In this document: piece by piece, positions 57,955 through 64,000 of the stretch
How positions within the stretch are numbered: the first letter of the stretch is position 1
Layout: the number at the start of each line of letters is the position of its first letter
Source of the DNA: Streptomyces broussonetiae
GTDB lineage: Bacteria > Actinomycetota > Actinomycetes > Streptomycetales > Streptomycetaceae
Length of the DNA: 64,000 bases
Direction of reading: 5' to 3'
NCBI RefSeq assembly: GCF_009796285.1
Contig: NZ_CP047020.1
Span: forward strand, 2,790,001-2,854,000
The notes under the pieces: model-generated
Databases searched by the model: none
What the model was told of the DNA's origin: nothing
What the model saw: the letters and a program-made list of their open reading frames with translations, nothing else
Translations under genes and position numbers: made by a program

Positions 57955-58728
57955 CTATCCGTGGTTGGCCGCCTCCACCATCTGCTTGAGCTTGGCCGGG
58001 GTCATCGTCCGGTCGTTGTAGATGTTCTTCCCGCCGAGCAGGACCGTGGGCGTGCCGGTGAAGCCGCCGGACTGGAAGGCCTTGTGCGCCTTGTTCACCC
58101 AGCTGTCGTGGGTGCCGTCGTTGACGCACTTCTGGAAGGCGGGCGTGTCGAGACCCTTGACCTTGCCCGCCAGCTCGATCAGCTTGGCGTTGCTGCTGTA
58201 GGCGTCGTCGGTCTCCTTTGGCTGGTTCGTGTACAGCACGTCGTGGTAGTCGCGGAACTTTCCGGCGTCCTGCGCGCAGGCCACGGCGTTGGCCCCGCGC
58301 AGGGAGCCGGTGCCGCCCAGATTGCCGTCGATCAGCCTGACCAGGTGATACTCGATTCTGAGCTTTTCTGCGTCGACCAGTTCGTGAAGCGTCGGGCGAT
58401 AGGCCACCTCGAAGGCCTGACAGGCCGGGCAGCGCATGTCCTCCCAGATGGTGAGCGTCGACCTGGCGCCGTCCTTGCCGACCGGGATCGCGAGGCTGTC
58501 CTTGCCCTGCGCGCCCGAGGGCACGACGACCGGGCCCGCCTTCTCGCTCTTGTTCTTGCCGCTGTTCGCGGCGACCACGCCGATCACCGCCGCGAGGCCG
58601 AGGACGCAGACGACGCTCGCGCCCACGATCAGCGTGCGACGTCGCTTCTCGGCGGCCTTCTGCTTCTCACGCTCGACCGCCAGCCGCTCCCGGGCGGTGC
58701 GCTTTCCGTCACGGTTCTTCTCGCTCAC
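57955..58728 (-). CDS. DsbA-family membrane-anchored thioredoxin
   Basis: 257 residues. A charged cytoplasmic N terminus (RERLAVEREKQKAAEKRRR) leads into one membrane helix (TLIVGASVVCVLGLAAVIGVVAA), followed by an external DsbA-like thioredoxin fold. Active-site CPAC lies in TIWEDMRCPACQAFEVAYRP; the cis-Pro loop is GTPTVLLGG. A further Cys in ANAVACAQDAGKF is typical of the actinobacterial DsbA group. It should form or isomerise disulfides in exported proteins. GTG start at 58728. It lies between lgt and trpA on the same strand. Confidence 0.88.
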   Translation of the reverse strand: MSEKNRDGKRTARERLAVEREKQKAAEKRRRTLIVGASVVCVLGLAAVIGVVAANSGKNKSEKAGPVVVPSGAQGKDSLAIPVGKDGARSTLTIWEDMRCPACQAFEVAYRPTLHELVDAEKLRIEYHLVRLIDGNLGGTGSLRGANAVACAQDAGKFRDYHDVLYTNQPKETDDAYSSNAKLIELAGKVKGLDTPAFQKCVNDGTHDSWVNKAHKAFQSGGFTGTPTVLLGGKNIYNDRTMTPAKLKQMVEAANHG

Positions 58729-58838
58729 ACCCCCAGAACGAACCGGAGAGGCGCAGCGCGCCTCCCCGGCCCGAGGTCCACCCGTTCGGGTGATCGAGTG
58801 TTCTGACGGAGATTTCTTATAGGGAAAGCGACCGACGG

Positions 58839-59657
58839 CTACGCCTGTCCGCGCACGCCCTTCGCCAGTTCCCCGGCCAGTTCGCGGACCGCCTCGAGGC
58901 CCGAGGCCTGGTCGGGGGCGTCCAGCATCCGCTTCACGAACGCCGAGCCGACGATGACGCCGTCGGCGAAGCCGGCGACCTCGGCGGCCTGGGCGGCGTT
59001 GGAGACGCCGAGGCCCACGCAGACGGGCAGGCCGGTGCCGGTGGCCCGGGTCCGCTCGACCAGGTTCTGGGCCTGGGCGCCGACGGACTCGCGGGTGCCG
59101 GTGACGCCCATGAGCGAGGCGGCGTAGACGAAGCCGCTGCCCGCGGCCGTGATCTGCGCGAGCCGCTCGTCCTTGCTGCTGGGGGCGACGACGAACACGG
59201 TGGCGAGGCCGTGCTTGTCGGCGTGCTCGCGCCACAGCGCCGACTCCTGCACGGGCAGGTCGGGCAGGATGCAGCCCGCGCCGCCCGCCTCGGCCAGCTC
59301 GGCGGTGAAGCGCTCGACGCCGTAGCGGTCGATGGGGTTCCAGTACGTCATGACGAGGACGGGCTTGCCGGTGGCCTCGTGGGCCTCCTTGACCGTCCGC
59401 ATGACGTCCGCGATCTTGACGCCGCCGCGCAGGGCGATGTCGTCGGCGGTCTGAATGACGGGGCCGTCGAGGACGGGGTCGCTGTGCGGCAGACCGACCT
59501 CCACGACGTCCGCCCCGCCGTCGAAGACGGCCTTGATCGCCTCGATGCCGCCGTCCACGGTCGGGAACCCCGCCGGGAGGTAGGCGATGAGCGCGGAGCG
59601 GCCCTCGGCCCTGGCGGCGGCGAGGGTGTCCGACAGCAGCTGGATCTTCCCGCTCAC
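58839..59657 (-). CDS. trpA: Tryptophan synthase alpha chain
   Basis: 272 residues. TIM barrel releasing indole from indole-3-glycerol phosphate. Catalytic Glu53 in [11 protein letters not shown] and Asp64 in [27 protein letters not shown] and [14 protein letters not shown] are the other family marks, with phosphate binding around [20 protein letters not shown]. The GTG start overlaps the trpB stop by 4 bases. Confidence 0.96.
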   Translation of the reverse strand: MSGKIQLLSDTLAAARAEGRSALIAYLPAGFPTVDGGIEAIKAVFDGGADVVEVGLPHSDPVLDGPVIQTADDIALRGGVKIADVMRTVKEAHEATGKPVLVMTYWNPIDRYGVERFTAELAEAGGAGCILPDLPVQESALWREHADKHGLATVFVVAPSSKDERLAQITAAGSGFVYAASLMGVTGTRESVGAQAQNLVERTRATGTGLPVCVGLGVSNAAQAAEVAGFADGVIVGSAFVKRMLDAPDQASGLEAVRELAGELAKGVRGQA

Positions 59658-60937
59658 TTGGCGTCCCCCTCGATCTCGGCGGTGTCGGTGGCGTCGGCGG
59701 CGACCTCGGCGTCGGTGTCGTAGAGGCCGAAGTAGCGTGCGGCGGTGTCCATGTCCTTGTCGCCGCGGCCGGAGAGGTTGACGACGATCAGGCTGTCCTT
59801 GCCCAGCTCCTTGCCGACCTCCAGGGCGCCGGCGAGCGCGTGGGCGCTCTCGATGGCCGGGATGATGCCCTCGGTGCGCGACAGCAGGCGCAGGGCCTGC
59901 ATGGCCGCGTCGTCGGTGACCGCCCGGTACTCGCCGCGGCCCGATTCCTTCAGGTAGGAGTGCTCGGGGCCGATGCCCGGGTAGTCCAGACCGGCCGAGA
60001 TCGAGTACGGCTCGGTGATCTGGCCCTCCTCGTCCTGCAGGACGTAGGAGCGGGAGCCGTGCAGGATGCCGGGCTCGCCCGCGGTCAGGGTGGCCGCGTG
60101 CTCGCCGGTCTCGATGCCGTGGCCTGCCGGTTCGCAGCCGATCAGGCGGACGTCCGCGTCGGGGATGAAGGCGTGGAAGAGACCGATGGCGTTGGAGCCG
60201 CCGCCGACGCACGCGATCGCGGCGTCGGGCAGCCGCCCGGCGCGCTCGAGCAGCTGGCGCCGGGCCTCGACGCCGATGACGCGGTGGAAGTCGCGGACCA
60301 TGGCGGGGAAGGGGTGCGGACCGGCGACCGTGCCGAACAGGTAGTGCGTGTGGTCGACGTTGGCCACCCAGTCGCGGAACGCCTCGTTGATGGCGTCCTT
60401 GAGGGTGCGGCTGCCGGACTTCACCGAGACGACCTCGGCGCCGAGCATGCGCATGCGGGCCACGTTCAGGGCCTGGCGCCTGGTGTCGACCTCGCCCATG
60501 TAGATGGTGCAGTCGAGGCCGAAGAGCGCACAGGCGGTGGCCGTCGCGACGCCGTGCTGGCCTGCGCCGGTCTCGGCGATGACCCGGGTCTTGCCCATCC
60601 GCTTGGTGAGCAGGGCCTGGCCGAGCACGTTGTTGATCTTGTGGGAACCGGTGTGGTTGAGGTCCTCGCGCTTGAGGAACACGCGGGCGCCGCCGGCGTG
60701 TTCGGCGAACCGCGGCACCTCGGTCAGCGAGCTGGGGCGGCCGGTGTAGTTGACCAGCAGGTCGTCGAGTTCGCGGGCGAACTCGGGATCGTGCTTGGCC
60801 TTGTCGTACTCGACGGCGACCTCGTCCACGGCCGCGACGAGGGCCTCCGGGATGAACTTGCCGCCGAACGCGCCGAAGTAGCCCTCGGCGCTGGGCACCT
60901 GGCCGGTGGGGTCAGGGAAGAAGAATTCGCTGGGCAT
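59654..60937 (-). CDS. trpB: Tryptophan synthase beta chain
   Basis: 427 residues; PLP enzyme joining indole and serine. PLP Lys100 in [20 protein letters not shown]; catalytic Glu in [16 protein letters not shown]; phosphate loop [17 protein letters not shown]. The C terminus carries an acidic extension ([17 protein letters not shown]) beyond the usual end. Translationally coupled to trpA; the small trpM gene lies 78 bp upstream. Confidence 0.96.
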   Translation of the reverse strand: MPSEFFFPDPTGQVPSAEGYFGAFGGKFIPEALVAAVDEVAVEYDKAKHDPEFARELDDLLVNYTGRPSSLTEVPRFAEHAGGARVFLKREDLNHTGSHKINNVLGQALLTKRMGKTRVIAETGAGQHGVATATACALFGLDCTIYMGEVDTRRQALNVARMRMLGAEVVSVKSGSRTLKDAINEAFRDWVANVDHTHYLFGTVAGPHPFPAMVRDFHRVIGVEARRQLLERAGRLPDAAIACVGGGSNAIGLFHAFIPDADVRLIGCEPAGHGIETGEHAATLTAGEPGILHGSRSYVLQDEEGQITEPYSISAGLDYPGIGPEHSYLKESGRGEYRAVTDDAAMQALRLLSRTEGIIPAIESAHALAGALEVGKELGKDSLIVVNLSGRGDKDMDTAARYFGLYDTDAEVAADATDTAEIEGDAK

Positions 60938-61015
60938 GCGGAAACCTCACGGTGAGTGCGTGTGAAATGACACTATTCGCCGTGGAGGCGGGGAATGTCC
61001 GACGACTGCGGGCCG

Positions 61016-61243
61016 TCAGTAGTTGTTCGCGCCCGCGCGGCGGTGGCCGCACATCGAACAGAGCCCCGCGCCCCTGACGGGGCGCTGCTGCCATCGCATG
61101 CCGTTCACTTGGCCCGGCTCGTCACCGATGACGTACCGCACACGACGACCGTGGACGCGCCTCGCCGGGGCGCGGCAGCCCCTCGGGCGGCAGCCGCGCG
61201 CCAGGCGCGCGTACCGGTCCACGGTGGTCACGGTGACAGTCAT
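61016..61243 (-). CDS. trpM: Tryptophan biosynthesis modulator TrpM
   Basis: 75-residue, highly basic protein (RLARGCRPRGCRAPARRVHGRRVRYVIGDE in parts) with four cysteines, two in CRPRGC and two in CSMCGHR near the end, which could bind a metal. In Streptomyces coelicolor a small gene at this position between trpC and trpB, trpM, modulates tryptophan and secondary metabolism. Position and size fit. The ATG at 61243 lies 21 bp after the trpC stop. Confidence 0.75.
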   Translation of the reverse strand: MTVTVTTVDRYARLARGCRPRGCRAPARRVHGRRVRYVIGDEPGQVNGMRWQQRPVRGAGLCSMCGHRRAGANNY

Positions 61244-61264
61244 CGGTGTCAGCCTATCGGGTGG

Positions 61265-62074
61265 TCAGCTCCGGCCGTGCCGCAGCGCGGGGTGCTCACC
61301 CGCGGCGACCAGGTCGGAGACGGCGGCCTTGGGGTCGCGCCCGGTGACGAGGGACTCGCCGACCAGTACCGCGTCGGCGCCGGCGTTGGCGTACGCGATG
61401 AGGTCGTGCGGGCCACGGACGCCGGACTCGGCGACCTTGACGAGGTGGTCCGGGATCTCCGGGGCGACCCGCTCGAAGGTGGAGCGGTCGACCTCCAGCG
61501 TCTTCAGGTTGCGCGCGTTGACGCCGATGATCTTGGCGCCCGCGTCCACGGCGCGCTCGACCTCGTCCTCGTCGTGCACCTCGACGAGCGGGGTCAGGCC
61601 GATCGACACCGCACGCTCGATCAACGACTCCAGGGCCGGCTGGTCGAGCGCGGCCACGATCAGCAGCACGAGGTCGGCACCGTAGGCCCGGGCCTCCCAC
61701 AGCTGGTACGAGGTGACGATGAAGTCCTTGCGCAGGACCGGGATGTCCACGCGTGCGCGGACGGCCTCCAGGTCGGCCAGCGAACCGCCGAAGCGGCGCT
61801 GTTCGGTGAGGACGGAGATGACGGCCGCGCCACCGGCCTCGTAGTCCGCGGCGAGCCCTGCCGGGTCGGCGATGGCGGCCAGCGCGCCCTTGGAGGGGCT
61901 GGAGCGTTTGACCTCGCAGATCACCTTGACGCCGTCGCCCTTGAGCGCGGCCACCCCGTCCTTGGCGGCGGGTGCCTTGGCCGCGCGCTCCTTGAGCTCG
62001 TCGAGGCTGACGCGTGCCTGCCGCTCCGCGAGGTCGGCACGGACTCCGTCGATGATCTCGTCGAGCACACTCAC
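61265..62074 (-). CDS. trpC: Indole-3-glycerol phosphate synthase
   Basis: 269 residues. TIM barrel with catalytic Lys in [32 protein letters not shown], the second Lys in [23 protein letters not shown], and [12 protein letters not shown]. It makes indole-3-glycerol phosphate, the substrate of TrpA. GTG start at 62074. First gene of a trpC-trpM-trpB-trpA set; a short palindrome lies 35 bp upstream. Confidence 0.96.
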   Translation of the reverse strand: MSVLDEIIDGVRADLAERQARVSLDELKERAAKAPAAKDGVAALKGDGVKVICEVKRSSPSKGALAAIADPAGLAADYEAGGAAVISVLTEQRRFGGSLADLEAVRARVDIPVLRKDFIVTSYQLWEARAYGADLVLLIVAALDQPALESLIERAVSIGLTPLVEVHDEDEVERAVDAGAKIIGVNARNLKTLEVDRSTFERVAPEIPDHLVKVAESGVRGPHDLIAYANAGADAVLVGESLVTGRDPKAAVSDLVAAGEHPALRHGRS

Positions 62075-62108
62075 GCGAGCGGCCCCCTTCCTGACGGTGG
62101 TTCCTTCA

Positions 62109-62121
62109 GGTTTTGAAAACC
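62109..62121. promoter_or_regulatory. Palindrome upstream of trpC
   Basis: GGTTTTGAAAACC, six-base arms around one central base, 35 bp before the trpC start. It is an A+T-rich island in G+C-rich sequence. A -10-like TACCAT lies just upstream on the minus strand (near 62136-62141). Could be a repressor site. Confidence 0.35.
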
Positions 62122-62208
62122 CGTGGTCACTGCGATGGTATCCGCAGCAGGCCGATGCCTCCGCATCTGGCGGACACCGGTCCCGCTACCTGGACCTTCA
62201 CGATTCGA

Positions 62209-62652
62209 TCAAGGATGCAACCAGCCTCCCGAGGGCAGGTTCCGGACAGCCGTGAAGGCCAGCAGGAGCACGCCGGTCCCCCACAGGTGCACCGGCCCGA
62301 GGTTCAGCCGCAGCGGCCGGCCGCGAACCGTGCGGAGCACCCAGACGGTCCACAGCACCGCAAAGCCCAGGAAACCGGCCACGCCCGGCGCGTTGTCGCG
62401 CAGGGCGGTGAGCAGGTCGCCGTGGACGAAGGCGTGCGCGCTGCGCAGTCCGCCGCACCCGGGGCAGTACAGGCCGGTGAGCCGGTACAACGGGCAGACG
62501 GGGTAGTGGCCGGGCTCGTTCGGATCGACGGCACCGACGTACGCGAAGGCCCCGGCGACGGCCGCGAGCAGCCCGCCGGGGACAGCCAGCCGCCGTACTA
62601 GCGGTGCTGCGGGCGCTGTCGCCGGCCGGGCCGCGCGGCTGTCGGCATCCAC
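62209..62652 (-). CDS. DUF2752 membrane protein
   Basis: 147 residues. DUF2752 mark: PNEPGHYPVCPLYRLTGLYCPGCGGLRSAHAFVHGD, with the CP..YCPGCG cysteines, flanked by membrane segments (LVRRLAVPGGLLAAVAGAFAYVG; GVAGFLGFAVLWTVWVL; GPVHLWGTGVLLLAFTAV). Function unknown; it regularly lies upstream of trpC in Streptomyces. The GTG at 62652 was chosen over the upstream ATG 62751 because the extra 33 residues are arginine/proline-rich and run into a terminator region. Confidence 0.82.
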   Translation of the reverse strand: MDADSRAARPATAPAAPLVRRLAVPGGLLAAVAGAFAYVGAVDPNEPGHYPVCPLYRLTGLYCPGCGGLRSAHAFVHGDLLTALRDNAPGVAGFLGFAVLWTVWVLRTVRGRPLRLNLGPVHLWGTGVLLLAFTAVRNLPSGGWLHP

Positions 62653-62772
62653 GCTGGCATTGTGCCGCGCACCTGTGCGGCGCGCGCGTCGGCGCGGGCG
62701 TACGGGCGTCCGCGGCCCGGCGTCCGGCCTCGCCCCGCTGTGCAAGACCACACGTCAGGACGGCGAAAACGC

Positions 62773-62811
62773 GAGGGGCGGCCCGCACCTGTCCGGTGCG
62801 GGCCGCCCCTC
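62773..62811 (-). terminator. Terminator of the HGxxPAAW gene
   Basis: A 17-bp perfect stem, arms GAGGGGCGGCCCGCACC (62773-62789) and its complement (62795-62811), with loop TGTCC. Starts 18 bp after the stop of the small membrane-protein gene at 62829. Confidence 0.75.
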
Positions 62812-62828
62812 GAAGGCAGTACGGGAGT

Positions 62829-63089
62829 TCAGCTCTCCGCGGCCACCGGCTCGCCGGTCGCAAGGGGGGCACCGGTCATCTTCAGGGGCTTGGGGTTCGA
62901 GCCGAGCCCCATGGCGCGCATGATGCCGCCGACCACCGCGCCGGCGAGGATGATCGCCATGCCGGCCCAGAAGCCGACGGGCTGGGCCATCACCATGAAG
63001 GCGCCGGCGACGCAGAAACCGATGAAGGAAATGATGACGCCGGTCCAGGCGGCCGGGGTGTGACCGTGGCCGTGGCTGCTGCCCGCCAT
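62829..63089 (-). CDS. HGxxPAAW-motif small membrane protein
   Basis: 86 residues with the name-giving N-terminal motif SHGHGHTPAAWTGV, two membrane helices (IISFIGFCVAGAFMVMA; GFWAGMAIILAGAVVGGIM) and a short polar tail. The His-rich start could bind metal, but the function is unknown. It is a standard member of the Streptomyces trp neighbourhood. ATG 63089 with GAGGAGC upstream. Confidence 0.85.
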   Translation of the reverse strand: MAGSSHGHGHTPAAWTGVIISFIGFCVAGAFMVMAQPVGFWAGMAIILAGAVVGGIMRAMGLGSNPKPLKMTGAPLATGEPVAAES

Positions 63090-63290
63090 GTCTGTGCTCC
63101 TCGTTGCTGTATACGTGTCCCGGGAGAGCGGCGTACGTGTCGTACGGCTCCGAGCCCGCCCGTCAGTGTCCGAGCCGGACGCTCACCGTCCATTGTCCCG
63201 TACCCGGCCGCGTGGCGGACGCGGGGGTGGCGTCTGGTTCGCCACACCGGTGCGCCTTGACCGGCGCTTGATCGCCGCTTGACCGCGGGC

Positions 63291-63929
63291 TCAGGCCCCA
63301 GTCGGGTCCTCGCCGCGGTCCAGGGCCTTCCAGATCTCCTCGGGCCGCTCGGGGTCGACCGGCCGGGCCTTGCGGCGCGGGCGCTCGGCGCCGCGCTCGT
63401 AGCGGCCGGACATGGCGGGCCACAGGTTTCCGTAGCGCAGGGCGAGCAGGCCGGCCAGCAGGATCAGCGCGCCGCCGACGACCGCGACGTAGGGCCAGCC
63501 GGTGTGGCTGAGCGCGGTGACCGTGGCGGAGGTGTCACCGCTCGCCTGGGCGGCCTTGTCGTCCAGCGCGGAGTTGTCGGAGGCGGAGACCAGGGAGGCG
63601 GCCACGATCCCGGCGCCGGACAGCGCGAGCAGCCCGGCGACGACGAGGCGGCCGGCCCTGCGGACGGCGAAGACGGCGACGAGCGCGGCGAGGCCCACTA
63701 TGGCGAGGGCCGCGGGGACGCCCGTGACGTCGCTGCCCTTGGCGGTGAGCGGGAAGCCGCCGCCGGCCACCGTCGCGGTGCCCTCCGCCCAGCGCTGCCG
63801 GGTCGCGAGCAGCGTCACGGCCGCGCCGAGCGCACCGCACAGGAGGGCCAGGGCGAGGCTGCGCCGACCGGACCGGACGGGCGCGGCGGCTTCGGAACGG
63901 GGGTGAGGAACAGCAGTCACGTACTCCAC
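63291..63929 (-). CDS. TIGR02234-type trp-associated membrane protein
   Basis: 212 residues, four membrane segments (SLALALLCGALGAAVTLLA; VPAALAIVGLAALVAVFAV; GRLVVAGLLALSGAGIVAA; VAVVGGALILLAGLLAL). The first external loop holds RQRWAEGTATVAG. The cytoplasmic C terminus ends in PERPEEIWKALDRGEDPT, typical of this actinobacterial family encoded next to trpE/trpC. Function unknown. Starts are GTG 63929 (VEYVTAVP) or GTG 63920; both are plausible, and the upstream open frame to 63983 does not look coding. Confidence 0.85.
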   Translation of the reverse strand: MEYVTAVPHPRSEAAAPVRSGRRSLALALLCGALGAAVTLLATRQRWAEGTATVAGGGFPLTAKGSDVTGVPAALAIVGLAALVAVFAVRRAGRLVVAGLLALSGAGIVAASLVSASDNSALDDKAAQASGDTSATVTALSHTGWPYVAVVGGALILLAGLLALRYGNLWPAMSGRYERGAERPRRKARPVDPERPEEIWKALDRGEDPTGA

Positions 63930-64000
63930 TATCGCCTGAACCCCGGGCGAAGCGTCACCCGGGGTTCGTATGAGTGGCGCCACGCGCGGCAGAAGTCACC

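Overview
This 64-kb window reads as chromosomal core sequence from a Streptomyces species. The evidence is the very high G+C with G/C-biased third codon positions, frequent GTG starts, many 4-base ATGA/GTGA gene overlaps, and a gene order typical of the genus: polA, a liv-type ABC operon, an ANTAR response regulator, a tRNA, pyruvate kinase, gltBD, lgt, and a trpA-trpB-trpM-trpC block with its two small membrane-protein genes. The strain itself cannot be named from sequence alone.

Layout. 1-13.6 kb holds the 3' part of an HrpB-type helicase gene, a DUF3068 protein, a secreted lytic transglycosylase, a frameshifted DUF4184 gene, DNA polymerase I, an FdhF/YdeP-type molybdopterin oxidoreductase, a PaaI-type thioesterase and two small envelope proteins. 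13.9-19.7 kb is a complete branched-chain amino-acid type ABC operon (livK-H-M-G-F) with a perfect hairpin in its leader and a strong terminator. 19.7-22.2 kb holds the ANTAR regulator, an unusual tRNA with anticodon CAA, and pyk. 22.3-33.7 kb is accessory: a two-gene hydroxamate-siderophore-like pair (amine N-hydroxylase and PLP decarboxylase), a broken NmrA-type gene, an M1 aminopeptidase, chorismate mutase, an AraC regulator divergent from a GH35 beta-galactosidase, a small metalloprotease-like protein and a frameshifted MarR gene.

33.7-43.7 kb is the most distinctive block: a compact locus closely resembling the KstR2 regulon that degrades steroid rings C and D in mycobacteria and rhodococci (HIP pathway). 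It has two SDRs, EchA20, IpdA, IpdB, IpdC, a FadA6 thiolase, a KstR2-like TetR repressor, IpdF and two acyl-CoA dehydrogenase subunits. Two near-identical 18-bp palindromes lie in its two divergent intergenic regions and look like the repressor's operators. No ring A/B steroid genes and no FadD3 ligase are present here.

43.7-52.5 kb holds a MerR remnant, a VWA protein, a 13-bp tandem repeat, gltD-gltB with a candidate GlnR box, and a VIT-family metal transporter whose promoter carries a DmdR/IdeR-like iron box. 52.6-56.8 kb is a decaying stretch: one ADP-ribosylglycohydrolase pseudogene with frameshifts, one internally deleted copy, one apparently intact copy coupled to a ribokinase, then a deletion fusion joining the start of a CaiB CoA-transferase to the end of a CitE-like lyase. 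56.9-64 kb is conserved again: lgt, a DsbA-like thioredoxin, trpA-trpB, trpM, trpC, and small membrane proteins.

At least seven genes are broken or remnant (DUF4184, NmrA-like, MarR, MerR, two ADP-ribosylglycohydrolases, CaiB/CitE). The single-base frameshifts could be assembly errors. The large deletions and the gene with two independent lesions argue for real gene decay.
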